Below are positions 47,800 through 60,148 of a stretch of 64,000 nucleotides of DNA, piece after piece. The position numbers and the translations under genes were made by a program. The stretch is from positions 43,311,001-43,375,000 of the forward strand of contig NC_091262.1 of NCBI RefSeq assembly GCF_042477335.2, given 5' to 3'. The notes beneath the pieces are model-generated. The model was not told the DNA's origin and did not search any database. It saw only the letters and a list, made by a program, of their open reading frames with translations. Positions within the stretch are counted from its first letter, which is position 1, and each line of letters begins with the position of its first letter. This DNA comes from Ovis canadensis. Taxonomy: Eukaryota > Chordata > Mammalia > Artiodactyla > Bovidae.

Positions 47800-48191
47800 G
47801 GAAATTTTCTGGTAGCTGCAGATGCTGTGCAAAACAGATTAAATTCTATCGCATGAGACATCATTACAAATCTTGTAAGAAGTATCAAGATGAATATGGT
47901 GTTTCTTCTATCATTCCAAACTTTCAGATCTCTCAAGATTCAGTAGGAAACAGTAACAGGAGTGAAACATCTGCATCTGATAACATAGAAACTTACCAAG
48001 AGAATACAGGTTCTTCTGGGCATCCTACCTTTAAGTGTCCCTTGTGTCAAGAATCAAATTTTACCAGACAGCGTTTACTGGATCATTGTAACAGTAATCA
48101 CCTATTTCAGATAGTTCCTGTGAATCTTCAGCTAGATGAGGAAACCCAGTATCAAACTGCGGTTGAAGAATCTTTTCAAGTAAACATCTGA
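47796..48191 (+). pseudogene. RNF138P: RNF138 retrocopy, C-terminal ORF (131 codons)
   Basis: Begins at an internal parental Met (MRKFSGSCRCCAKQ) and runs in the parental frame to the natural stop (ESFQVNI). It contains the CRCC..HHYKSC zinc motif, then FKCPLCQESNFTRQRLLDHC (C2H2 finger). After FQIVPV it jumps to NLQLDEETQYQ, omitting the second finger. No premature stop in 131 codons suggests a fairly recent retrocopy. It overlaps the RING ORF by four bases (ATGA). Confidence 0.85.
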
Positions 48192-49753
48192 AGGCTGTAG
48201 ACACCTCTGCATCTTTGTACCTGCAAGTGCCATCTTTAAGGAGAAAACTACATGAAGTCACCATTTCAATAACTTGATGTGTATATTAATAAAAGTAATT
48301 CAGTCTATTGTTTTAGTTTTTTAATTGAAAAATAAAGGTGGGCCATGTAAAAGCTTAATTCTTTTGATAAGTTAAAAGATAAAGCTTCGGACATTATCTT
48401 TATAAACATTAAAAAAATTATATTTCATTAATGGTGAAAAGAGAATCCCTATTGTACTTACCTTTTTTGCATTACATATTCTTGAATTTTTCCTTGCTTT
48501 TGAAATTTGGTGCAGTTCCTTCCATTGACATTATTGTACACAGGTAACATAGTACCAAATTCTGAATGATGTGATTAATATAAACCTAACAAAACTGAGC
48601 CAGTTATTTGAGTTGCAAATGGAGACTTGAAGTGCTAAATGAAACAATCCAAAGGAAACTTTTTAAAATACAGATTCTAGCTGAAGAATTCAACTATAAG
48701 AAAGTTGTATTTATATAATGTTTAGTATTTTTGAAGACTAGTGAGATTTCTTTAATAATTTTAACTCTTTAAAAAGCAAAAGCTCATTGTATAGATATTT
48801 CCTTTTTGCTGTTAGAAGGAAATATCAAGAGAAAAATTGATTTCTTTGGTGGACAGTTGGTAATGTCAAATCTTGTTTGTTTGGCTGACTAATTTGTAAG
48901 CCTAAAGTACAGTAAGCTGAATTACAGCTCTTTGGCTTCAGAATTTTCAGTAACAGAATTGCTGGTTAGCTATGATGAAACTTGTATTAGAAACTTGCAG
49001 TTGGTGATATTACATTCTCTCTATATATTTAAATGAGAGGTTTGACTTCATCTCAATTTAGAAATTTGTTCAAAGCTAAAGATGTGTATGTATATATACA
49101 TGCACTTTTGTATGTGTATGTACACATATAAGCATGCAATTTGTCTGGGTATATGCAGAATTTCTATTAAGATTTTTAAAAGGGATTAGTAATATGGGGT
49201 TGATGTGTTTATCTGAGTTGATTAAAACTTTGTATGTTACCAAATTTTTAAAGTAACAGTCAAATGCTAAGTTGTCTACTTGGCTACTATGACACCTTAA
49301 AAATTGAGTTTACACACCTACACAATTAAATGTTTATATGGTGCTCATTTGTTATCGGAAAGATAATGCGGGACTATAGTAGTGAGATGGATCCTACCAG
49401 CCACTCTGTTTCACTACATTTTAGTCAAAATTGAGTTCATTCTTAGTGTTCATTAATGAAAGTCATAAAATAACTTGTACTAGAAGGCCCAAATCACAGA
49501 ATAAAGCTGAAGAGTGGATTAGCTGACATTCCATACTAATATAATTGTTTATGCTTTCTTTAAAATAAATAACTAAAAGCACATAAAATCTCAGAAGTAG
49601 TTTGCTGCTAATATATACATATGTTGTATAAAAAGGTATATTTTGGTTTTGTTAAAACCCTTGTTGACTTTTCTACAGTGAATGTTTTTTAAACTTGATT
49701 TAATAAAAATGTTAATTTTGAAAAAAAAAAAAGAAGAAGAAGTCTGGATTGGG

Positions 49754-51030
49754 AATCATTTTTCTTTAGGAAGGTGGAGGCATTGTTTATAGCCTGAGGT
49801 AACTGCAATGACTCATCCTTTGTATTCATCTCTTTGTCGCCATATTGTTGTCATCTGCCCATAATATATCAACGGTTTCTTATGATTTAGCTTCCTACAT
49901 TGTGTCAAATGTTCAGTGAGAACTTTTGATCTGGACACTCATTCCCTAAAATTCCAAGAGTTCTAGTATTAATTTTTGTTATTGTTCTTCTTTGCTTTTT
50001 ATATATTCTCATATTTTGGAACTCCAGTTATCTGCATGTTGGTCCTCCTAGACCGAACTTTTGTTTTTCTTACAGTTTGTCTGTTTATTGTTTTGCTCTA
50101 CATTCTTAGAGAATAACTCCATTTCATCTTCCAGCCCTTTTATTGAATATATACTTTTCCATTATATTTTTAAGTTTTGATAGTGTTTGCTCTCAGACCG
50201 AGTGCTTTTTAAAAGTATGTTTTTACCCCATGGGTGCAGTATCTTCTGTTATCACCACTGGCTGCATTCCTCATAGACACTTAGCTTTCCCTGGTCTGGT
50301 AACTCTGACCGTTTGTCCTTCTACTTTGCCACTATTAAAGGTTCCTAAGATTGATTAATTGATGCAGTCTTATTTGCTTTGCCCTTCTACACTGATGCTA
50401 TGTTTTTCTTCTTTATTTCAATTTCAGTGGAATTTTGAATGTAATCTCAGTATGTCATGTTTAAAAGAAAATTTTGTTCATTAAAAAATCCTCTAGTATA
50501 TTTATGCTAATTTCCTTTCAGTTGACATTCTACTTATTTGCATTTTTTGTGAAATAACCATAAATTAGTTTATATAATCAATTTCTTATAGCCAGGCTTT
50601 ATTTTGTAATCATCTTCCCTAAAGGAAAATCAATAAACTGATTTTAAAGTGCATAACCTACTAAATAAATTGTGAAAATGAAGCACACAATATGGAGTAT
50701 TTACCCTACCTTAAAATAATACACATTTTAAAATTCTTTATTAAAGCAATATGTTACTAGGAGAGGAGCAATGGAATAGCCTAGACAGTCCAAACGGAGC
50801 CACATGTGTATTTCAGCATATGGTATATGATGTTGTCCGTAAGGATGGTTTTTACGTAGTAAATGGTGTTGCATAAGCAGGCTGACTACTTGTACAGAGA
50901 AAGAAAACTGGATTCCTACTTTACACTGTGTGCGTGTGCATGTGTGCACACACACACATACACGTGCTTACACAATAACATTTAATAGGTTAAAGTTCCA
51001 CTTTAAAAAGTAAGTCTAGTCAAACAAACA
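49754..51030. other. Unassigned DNA
   Basis: 49754-50600 is T-rich and may be an old LINE in reverse; 50600-51030 looks single-copy. A mixed TGTGTGC / CACACA run lies at 50925-50965. No gene. Confidence 0.45.
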
Positions 51031-51640
51031 GGAGAAGATACTGAATGTCTTTGTAAACTCGGATGGAGTCTTTCTTCACTAAGACCCAAAAGTCATACGT
51101 AGGAAAGGACTAATGGACTTGACCCATTCAGAATTTGTGATTTCTGTTTAGCAAAGTTTAAGTTAACAATGAGTGCCAGCCTGAGTTCTACTCCTTTCAG
51201 TACCTAGAATATACGAACAACTCTTACAAATCATCAAGGGAAAGATCAAAAATCCAGTAGAAAAAAATGGGCAAGACACAGGAGGAAGCATTTCAGGTGG
51301 AAAATCAGACAGAATAGCTGCTAACTGAATGAGGATGCACTTAACCTCACTAATATTCTGGGATATTCAAATTTAAACATTATATTACAGCATTGCTAAC
51401 AGATGGGCAAAAAAATAGAAAGTTTGATAGCATTAAATGCTATTGGAGTTTTAGGTGAAATGGTAACATTTGTTTACTTTGTGAAGTGAAAACTGGTGGA
51501 GCCATTCTGGAGGGCAATCAGGTGAAATTAGTATGTGTATACCTTCCCAGCTAGCAGTCTGTCTCTAGGGCTTGTATCCTGAAGAAGGTGTCAGTGGTGG
51601 TCAAAAAAAGGACTTATGATGTGGGGGCATTCAGCCTTCA
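51031..51640 (+). mobile_element. Old L1 ORF2 3' fragment
   Basis: AAAAAAATGGGCAAGACACAG, AACCTCACTAATATTCTGGG and TGGAGCCATTCTGGAGGGCA follow the order of L1 ORF2 and 3' text on the plus strand. Decayed. Confidence 0.65.
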
Positions 51641-53888
51641 TCATGAGAGCAAGTGCTGGAGATGATCCGGGCGGCCTTTCTTAAAAGAAATAGATGAGGT
51701 TGTGTGTGTGCAAAGGGAAGATCTCAGCAGCAGTCAGAATTAGATTTACATATATCAGTTTGGGTGTGATTAATGAAAAAAATTACTTTCATTTAATCAC
51801 ATACACATGAAATACATCATATGTAGTTTTGAGTGAATGCATGAAAATTGTTTGAATAAACTTTAGGTACAGTGTGTGTACATTGTGAAGGTCAAGCTGG
51901 CGAGTGGAATAGGAAGGGGGATGATGAATGAAGGGGAAAATTAATAACTAACATAAATAAAAAATGAATGAAGTCACACAAAATGGACTTTGCAGGGAAG
52001 ACTAATGGTAAGTGTGCCCTAGACTGAAGAATATGGTTGGGTTAATTTTGTTTGTCTGTGGTCTAAAAAGCAAAACTAATTAAAAATTAGATGCCAGTAA
52101 TCAAAAAGTCATCTCAAGAGAAACTCACAGACCAGTTTGAGAGCTGGGTAAAACAGCTACAAAGATGACTGTTATTCTCAGGAGGACAATAATCTTGCCA
52201 CCCAACTGAACATTACTATATAATATGACAGAAAATCTATCTGGGGAAAACAAGACTGTGACCTTTTAGTGATCTTCCAGGGAAAAACGTTTTTCTATAT
52301 CCCATTAGCACTGAGATTGATGATTCAGGTTTGAAGTATAGGATCTTTGATCATGTGCGTTGGTTACATAAGAGACTTGAGATTGATGGAGCACAACTGG
52401 GTGCCCAAATCCAACCAGCTTGTGCTCCATCTAAAGCAGAACTTATTGCTGATTGAAGAGCCCTTATTGTGCTGTGTCACGTTGGGTGTGATGGCTAAGG
52501 ACAAAAGGCAGGAGGATGAAGTGCCTAAGTCCATGCTGGAAAACAGTATTAAGTTTTGCCAGGAGCTTCGGTAGGCAATGTTAATTAGTCTTTGTGACAA
52601 ATATAAAAGGCAAGTATTCTTTTTTACTTTACACATGAGATTAAAAAAAGTGATGTAAATTTTACAAGGTCAACTGGTAAAAACTGACTGAGGTTCAAAC
52701 CCAGACATTTCTCTTTTCAATATATAGCACTTTACCTTCACCCATAAGATGCTAGAGTTGCATTTCATTAGCATTCATCCAACAATAAGATTTTATCTTC
52801 TTACTAGATATGAGAGTTGTAGGGTTTCTCATGGCTTCTATAATAAACTGCTATGACCACAGGCACTTTTGTGAACCCAGCTGTAGGTAGTCATACCATG
52901 GCCCCCTCCTAGCTCACAGATAATTGACCAGGGACTTGCAATGACCTAAAGATAACCACTGCAAAAGTCAGTGGCCTAAGGTGAACAAAGCTTAGGGAAA
53001 TATTTTTTCCTGGCAGGTAATATGGATATCTATTAAACAAGATACAAGAGTCTTCTTCTCTGGAATTCAAAGGAGGAGGCTGGACAACCATGAGCTCCTT
53101 GGTAGGCCAAGGGAAGCTGATCCAGAGAGGAGGGCTAGTTTGGTGGCTAGTTAAGTGGCTTTGGAGTAGTCCTTGGATTCCTGCAGCTGAGGCTGGAGAT
53201 GCCCTGGATTTAGGAAACTCTTCTGTTCAGGTCTTTCTGGTGGCTAACTTGGACTTCCTGACCATGATATGAGGCATGGTTGTTCCATTTTCCCTGGGTT
53301 CTTGTGAAGACCTATCCCACAGTTAAGATTACTGTTTTCCGATTTCTTCAATGTATTCTTAAGCTCTTCGCCCATTTACATGAGTTGGCTCATCTGTTCC
53401 GTGAAGAAAAGTAGCCCAAATGAATCATAGTTTTGCTTTCTTAACTTTCTAGAAAGTTGCCTTCAGCTTTGACCAAACAGACCCAAACAGTCAAGTGTGA
53501 GAAGAGACATCTTGGAAGTGAGCTTCATATTTCAGTTTCCAACAACTTAAGCCACACATGGAGAGAAGGTCCTAATGTGATTTATAGAGGCACAGTTGGG
53601 TAGAGTGTGGTTCTGCTTTAGAGGTGTCAGTGAATCAGGGTCCAGGGATAGTGTTGTGTAAGGCACAGAAGTGAGAGGCAGTCATGTGACAAGACTGGGA
53701 GCCAGTGAAGGCTAGGATGACATCTCAGTATCTATGCAGGGAATGTACTCAGAGATCCATGTGATTGAGATAAATTATGGTGGTAGTTCATTTATAAGCC
53801 CTAATTAGGAGGGTGAAGAGAGCTCATTCCAGGAAAGCCAGCAGGAAGTTAAATGTCAGGATGCTTTGATTCCAACTGGGTAACAAAG
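51641..53888. other. Mostly single-copy-like DNA
   Basis: 2.2 kb with no recognised exon. A weak MIR-like stretch lies at 52620-52740 (GGTTCAAACCCAGACATTTC). The 75-codon frame at 52347-52574 has no domain I recognise, and no splice or promoter context supports it. Confidence 0.5.
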
Positions 53889-54468
53889 TTATGGTGACTG
53901 CAGCCATGAAATTAAAAGACACTTACTCCTTGGAAGGAAAGTTATGACCAACTTAGATAGCATATTCAAAAGCAGAGACATTACTTTGCCGACTAAGGTC
54001 CGTCTAGTCAAGGCTATGGTTTTTCCAGTGGTCATGTATGGATGTGAGAGTTGGACTGTGAAGAAGGCTGAGCGCCGAAGAATTGATGCTTTTGAACTGT
54101 GCTGTTGGAGAAGACTCTTGAGAGTCCCTTGGAATGCAAGGAGATCCAACCAGTCCCTTCTGAAGGAGATCAACCCGGGGATTTCTTTGGAAGGAATGAT
54201 GCTGAAGCTGAAACTGCAGTACTTTGGCCACCTCATGCGAAGAGTTGACTCATTGGAAAAGCCTCTGATGCTGGGAGGGGTTGGGGGCAGGAGGAGAAGG
54301 GGATGACAGAGGATGAGATGGCTGGATGGCATCATGGACTCGATGGACGTGAGTCTGAGTGAACTCCGGGAGTTGGTGATGGACAGGGAGGCCTGGCATG
54401 CTGTAATTCATGGGGTCACAAAGAGTCAGACACGACTGAGAGACTGAACTGAACTGAACTGAAGAATT
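53889..54468 (+). mobile_element. BovB 3' fragment (copy K)
   Basis: From GATGGTGACTGCAGCCAT-like text to the CTGAA tail. An RT C-terminal frame is open at 53944-54306 and ends where the RGRPR Arg codon (CGA) is TGA. Younger group. Confidence 0.95.
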
Positions 54469-54513
54469 TCCTGGGAAGTGTAATTTTCAATGCTAAAACC
54501 AGGAGGGGGTTAG

Positions 54514-54728
54514 TGAAGTTGTTCAGTCATGTCCGACTCTTTGCTGCCCCATGGACTGTAGCCTACCAGGCTCCTCTGTCCATGGGATTTTCCAGGCAAG
54601 AGTACTGGAGTGGTTTGCCACTTCCTTCTCCATGGGATCTTCCCAACCCAGGGGATCTTCCCAACCCAGGGATTGAACCCAGCCCCCCTTCATTGTAGGC
54701 AGACGCTTTACTGTCTGAGCCACTGGGG
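54514..54728 (-). mobile_element. Bov-tA SINE with perfect 13-base duplication
   Basis: AGGAGGGGGTTAG at 54501-54513 and 54729-54741. Contains an internal direct duplication of GGATCTTCCCAACCCAGG (54638-54673). Confidence 0.96.
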
Positions 54729-54741
54729 AGGAGGGGGTTAG

Positions 54742-56304
54742 GGAAATTAAATAGTCTTGTTTAGGCTTCAGAGACAAAGCAGAGCAGGCCTCTGACCTTG
54801 CTTCTAACCTGCCTGGACTACTCTGTGACTGTGAGTGACTGCCCGCTGTGAGTGCAAGATTTGCAGAATCATAGATACAATGGGGATCAATCTTGAGATT
54901 GTTGAGTCCCTGGGGTAGGGGGCGGCGCTGGCCGTCCAAGCCCCAGGCTTAGCAACATTCCAAGTTTTACGAAGCAAAACAAACAGGATTAACATGAAAA
55001 CAGGCTTGCAATTTGGTTACAAATTGATGAGAATATCAGATTGTCTCTGTCCTGGGATTATAAGTAGGAACCCTGAACTGCAATCTTTGAAGTCATACCC
55101 ACGGAGCAGACGTGCTACCTGGGACACTTTCCCAATTGAGACTCTAGAGGTGCTGTGACATGGGACTCACCAGCGCTGTTTAAGTCTGGATGTTGGTCAA
55201 AACCCAGTTTGGTGATGTATCCTCTGCTGTTTCTATTTTTCTTTTCTTTTAATGTTAGTATATTGAAAATAAACTCTATAGTTCTCTAATAGATATAGGT
55301 ATTATTTATTTGTATATAATGAGTGGCTTATTTTGTTAACAGATCCTTTGAACCTGAGACAAAAGTGAAAAATTTCGGCAAAACAGAGGGTTCTGAGCAA
55401 GCTGGGATACTTGGTCAACTCCAGAACTTGCAGAAGATAGTCACCAGTTAAGCAAAAATAGGTAATTTGTTGACTCACAAGGTCAAACCATGGATTGGGA
55501 AGCTCTAAAACTGAGTTTGAAAAGACCCAGGAAGATTATGCAGTTCAGGGATCTCCTGCCTTAAGCTTTCAGGATTTCATTTCTATCAGCCTGAGAAGAT
55601 TAGAAAAAGCTATGCCCAGACTTCCCCCAGAACTTCTGTTCTCACTGGTCTGAGATTGGACTTTGGCTTCAGAAAGTTTTTTTTTAATCTCCTTTATTTG
55701 ATTCTTATTTCTTATTTGATTCTTATTCTTATTCACACTGCTTTGTGTGAATAACAGAATAACCCTTAGGTTCCTTAACTTGTCTTTCTGTTATAATCAT
55801 CTGGTGAGTTTTTAAAATACTGACACCAGTGTTCTACCTCTTGGAGACAAAGGTTTTACTTGTCTAGGTGTGGCCAGGGCTTTTGGTGGTTTCAAACATC
55901 AGCAGGTGTTTCTAATGTGCAGACAAATTTGTGATTCAATTCTGATTGTCTCTCAGAAGAGCACTGGGATTTGAGCAGGGAAAAAGTAAGGATTTGTGGG
56001 TATATGAGTCTTCAGAGAGGTAAACAAGGGACTATTTGCAAACCTCATGAGTTAGGTTATCTGCCAGGAGAGAGAGTGAGGGTGAGCAGGTGCAGGTGGA
56101 TTATGACCTGGGAGATTTTGCAGGCTTCAGAAATGGGACCCTGACCACTTAGAAGCTGAGTCTTCCTCGATCTCACTCTCATCCCAGGCTGTCATAGCAA
56201 TTTATCAAGGCTTCTGACACATGAGGAGTTAATGTCCTGGATCTGGCAAATATCAGCTGACTTTTCTATGTTAAATCATTCTTGGCTTTAATTTCCTCTC
56301 CCCT
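54742..56304. other. Single-copy-like DNA
   Basis: No coding or RNA gene seen; 54950-55250 could be a decayed LTR but I cannot support it. Confidence 0.5.
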
Positions 56305-56315
56305 CAAATGAGGAT

Positions 56316-56530
56316 GTCTTCCCAGGTGGTGCTAGTGGTAAGAATTTGCCTGACAATGTAGGAGATGTAAGAGACGCAGGTTGGACCCCTGGGTTGGGAA
56401 GATCTGGGGGAAGGCATGGCAACCCACTCCGGTATTCTTGGCCGGAGAATCCCATGGATAGAGGGGCCTGGCAGGCTGCAGTCCATAGGGTCGCAAAGAG
56501 TTGGACATGACTGAAGGGAATTAGCACACA
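56316..56530 (+). mobile_element. Bov-tA SINE with perfect 11-base duplication
   Basis: CAAATGAGGAT at 56305-56315 and 56531-56541. Confidence 0.96.
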
Positions 56531-56595
56531 CAAATGAGGATAACACCACATTCTGTGAATGATCTTTGTGTGGTTACTGCAGAGTAAGACATTAG

Positions 56596-56679
56596 TATTG
56601 CGTTTGCCGAAAAATTCTTTTGGGTTTTCCCGTAACATCTTACAGAAAAAGCCAAATAAACTTTTTGGCCACTGCAATA
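56596..56679. mobile_element. Ruminant mariner MITE
   Basis: About 84 bases, almost wholly two inverted arms: TTTGCCGAAAAATTCTTTTG on the left and the matching AAATAAACTTTTTGGCC on the right, centred on CGTAACATCTTACAG. It is bounded by TA at both ends, as for Tc1/mariner target duplication. No transposase gene. Confidence 0.85.
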
Positions 56680-56949
56680 TTTCCCTCTTTCTCGCCACTC
56701 TGAATATCTGAGTCCCCCTCGGGGACTTCCTTGGGGCATTTCTGCCGTGGGTGGCAGACAAATGCTCTCAATTTGTGCATTCACAGCTTGCTCTAGCATT
56801 TCTACCTGCATCTTTAAGACACTGTGATTCCATGATGCCTCATATCTTGGAATTTCTGAGTTTGCAGTCATGAAACATTGGAATCCAAGCTTAAGGTTTT
56901 GGTGAGAGTGACTGTGGGTTTCCACAGTCGTGGTTCTGATGTTCAGCAA

Positions 56950-57540
56950 GTGTTACCAGGGGAAAGTTCTTGTGTCTCACACAAAGTAAGACCAAAAAAA
57001 AAAAAAAAAAACCAAAACATCAGAGTTTGGAGCAGAAAAAGGTTTATTGCCGGGCCAAGCAAGGAAATGGGTGACTTGTACCCAAGAAAAACCCTGAACT
57101 CTGAATGATTTCAGCAAAACATGTCTAAAGGCCAGGTGAGGGAGAGGCGTGGTTAGTTGTTATCAACTTCGTGGTATGGAAGTCCTTTGTTCTTCCAGCT
57201 GTCCACATAGGTCGGGTCACAATGTTCCTGTAAACCTCCAACAAAACAAATGCTATTCTCTGTTCTGCAACTTTTTATCTCTGTATGAATGGACTCTTAA
57301 AGGTCAGAGCCTTGAGAAAGTGTTATCATGTATATTTCAGGCTATGGGCAACATTCTTTTACAAAAGATGCAGAGCCAGCATGCCTAAGCATGGGCAGCA
57401 GAGGACAAGGGTTAGAGCTAAAGGAATAGATCCAATATGGAATCAGATTGGTTCTTCCCTAGTACACAAGTACAAATCCAAACCTTCAAGTGAACATAAT
57501 CTTCAAATATCATGACTGAGCAAATTTAAAATTACAAGAT
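56950..57540 (-). repeat. Possible LTR in reverse orientation
   Basis: TGTTACCAGGGGAAAGTTC start, an A run at 56994-57011, then GAGCAGAAAAAGGTTTATTG, whose TTTATT would be an inverted polyadenylation signal. The layout suggests a retroviral LTR, but family and ends are unsure. No viral frames. Confidence 0.35.
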
Positions 57541-57716
57541 TCATAGATATTCAAAATCCATTATTCAGTGATTCTCTGACATCATGACACTGATTTTCTA
57601 TTTTGGTGATCTGTACACAGAAAGCATATTAATACATCTAAATCTATAGTAACTGTACCACAAAAGTATAGGACTGTTTCTGGGACTGGGAGAAACAAGT
57701 AGATGGGGCTTCTGCA

Positions 57717-58338
57717 GAGGATTCTGCACTCCATATACCAGCAGATTTGGAAAACAGCAGTGATCACAGGACTAGAAAAGGTCAGTTTTCATTCCAATCC
57801 CTAAGAAAGGCAATGCCAAAGAATGTTCAAACTACCACACAATTGCACTCATCTCACATGCTAGCAAAGTAATGCTCAAAATTCTCCAAGCTAGGCTTCA
57901 ACAATATGTGAACTGTGAACTTCCAGATGTTCAAGCTGGTTTTAGAAAAGGCAGAGGAACAAGAGATCAAATTGCCAACATCCATTGGATTATAGAAAAA
58001 GCAAGAGAATTCCAGAAAGACATCTACTTCTGCGTCACTGACTATGCTAAAGCCTTTGACAGTGTGGATCACAACAAACTGGAAAATTCTTCAAAAAATG
58101 GGAATACCAGACCACCTTACCTACCTCCTCGGAAACCTGTATGCAGGTCAAGAAGCAACAGTTAGAACCGGACGTGGAATAATGAACTGGTTCCAAATTG
58201 GGAAAGGAGTATGTAAAGGTTTTGTATTGTCACCTTGCTTATTTAACTTAAATGCAGAGTACATCATGCAAAATGCCAGATTGGATGAAGCACAAGATGG
58301 AATCAAGATTGCCAGGAGAAATATCAATAACTTCAGGT
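57717..58338 (+). mobile_element. BovB internal fragment (copy L), missing both ends
   Basis: RT text from CTGCACTCCATATACCAGC to AATATCAATAACTTCAG. The 5' end is truncated as usual, but the last 900 or so bases and the CTGAA tail are also missing; the match stops just before the YADD codons. No flanking duplication found. Confidence 0.9.
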
Positions 58339-59650
58339 AGGACTTTTTATAATAGGCACTTTCTTGCATTTCTTCATTTAACTGGGGATTTACCATCTAA
58401 CTATGGTTTTACCATCTAACTGTGTCTCCAATATTCTATCCTCTTTCAATCTGGAAGTCATGTATTCATCTCTTCCTTTCTTTTATTCATCTTTTCTTCT
58501 GTTTTAAACAATTTATCTATTGAAGAATTGAGCCACACACCACACCTCCCAGGTCTGCTGCAGCCAGATACCCTGTCCGCACGGCAGGCCACTGCTGACT
58601 TGTGCCTCCACAGGGGACACTCAAACACAGGTCTGGCTCAGGCTCTTGTGGGAGTAACTGCTCCTTTCCCTGGGTCCTGGTGCACACAAGGGTTTTGTTT
58701 GCACCCTCAGAGCATCTCTGGCCGGAATGAGGTTTAATTCTGACAAATGAATAGACTCGTGTATCAACCAGCACAGAATCACCTCAACCATTTCATATTA
58801 AACAGTTTTATTATGTCCAAAACTCCCCTGTGCTACCTTTTAAAATAAACCCTCTTCCAATGCAAACAACCTCTGATCTCCTTTCCTTTCTATAATTTTA
58901 CCTTTTCCAGTGTTATATATGATTGAATTACACAATAGGTTATCTTTTGGATCTTTCTTATTTCATTTAGCAAAATGCTTTTAAGAGTCATCTGTAATTT
59001 GGCATGCATGCATAATTTGCTTCTTTTTGTTGATGAAAAGTACTCCATTAGATGGATGTTTCATAGATTATCTATTCATGTCAAGGACATTCGCATTACA
59101 GGCTTTCATGTGTATGTACATTTTCATTTCTCTTGGATAAATACTCAGGAGTAGGACTCTTTGTCATAGAGTAGGTATGTGATTAATTTTATACAAAATT
59201 GTCCAATTCTCCTCAATCTAGACCAGAGATAGGTAGAAAAAGTAAACAGGCCCCAGTCACAGCAAGCAATCTGGCCCCTGAAACCTCTTTGTCTCTGTGA
59301 GCAGAAGACTGTTTCCCTTAACCAAAGACACCAAGGAAGTGTATAAGGCATGCAAACATGGGACTGCCCTCCCTTGCCAAAAAAATGCCTATGTGTCCCA
59401 CCTGGGGAGACCTCTTCTGCTCCTCAGGCAGCACTGGTTGACAATACTAGGATCCTCAGGGGACCAAATAAACCAAACAGGAAAATAACACTGCTAATTC
59501 TCTGAACACTAAACTGCCATTGGGACCACAACTCACAAAATTTGAATAAGAACCCCACATTAAATCTGCGAAGGGTGATAGCATGCTAAACCAAAATATT
59601 TAAATAGGTCAGAGCCTCCTAATCTAATGAGAAAATAGTAAGAATACAGT
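58339..59650. other. Unassigned DNA with an old L1 3'UTR piece
   Basis: 58870-59215 is L1 3'UTR-like in reverse (CATTAGATGGATGTTTCATA). 58339-58860 and 59220-59650 have no recognised content. Confidence 0.5.
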
Positions 59651-60148
59651 TGAAGGTCACCTGTCATACTAAGAATCACCTTAAATGAGAAAAGACGACT
59701 AACTGACACCACCAATAAGATGAATCAGCTCTTTAACTTAGTTGAAAGGACTTTTAAAGCAGTTGTCATTAAAACATTTCAATAATCAGTTACAAATTCT
59801 CTTGAAACAAATGAAAAAAATTGAAGTTTTCAGCAAAGAAACAAAAGCTACAAAAATAACCCAGTGAAAATTATAGATTTGAAAAATACAGGACAGAGGA
59901 AAAAATAACCCACTGGATGAGCTCAATAGTAGGATGGAAATTGCAGAGGATAGAATCAATGAACTTGAAAATGTACCAATAAGGCTCAGCCAATCTGAAC
60001 ATCAGAGAGAAAATATATGGAAAAAAGTGAATAGAGCCTCAGAGATGTGTGGGAAAATAACATGGAATCCAACAATCATATCATCAAAGTCCCAGAAGGA
60101 GAAGAGAAAGATAATGGGGCAGAAAGAGTATTTAGGAAAAATAATGGT

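Larger units (their letters stand above)
47493..49737 (+). pseudogene. RNF138P: RNF138 processed pseudogene (retrocopy)
   Basis: Intronless copy of RNF138, a RING-type E3 ubiquitin ligase linked to DNA end resection. The parts are: GC-rich 5'UTR (47493-47571); an N-terminal frame (47572-47799) from ATGGCCGAGGAG with the C3HC4 RING finger; a frame loss just after RERACPE, where about ten bases are missing; the remaining frame (47796-48191) with a zinc-binding CRCCAK region, one C2H2 finger and the C-terminal ubiquitin-interacting helix; a 3'UTR of about 1.5 kb; AATAAA at 49702-49707; and a poly(A) run at 49721-49732. The target-site duplication AGAAGTCTGGATTGGG is at 47477-47492 and 49738-49753. 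An in-frame loss of 36 codons removes the second C2H2 finger. No introns, SINEs or LINEs lie inside it. The symbol is descriptive only. Confidence 0.95.

Noticed and set aside
47493..49737. RNF138 as a functional gene
   Set aside because: No introns, poly(A) tail and flanking duplication, a frameshift after the RING finger and loss of a zinc finger identify a processed pseudogene.
52347..52574. 75-codon ORF in repeat-poor DNA
   Set aside because: No recognisable domain, Kozak context, splice sites or promoter; length is within chance expectation. Cross-species conservation could reopen it.
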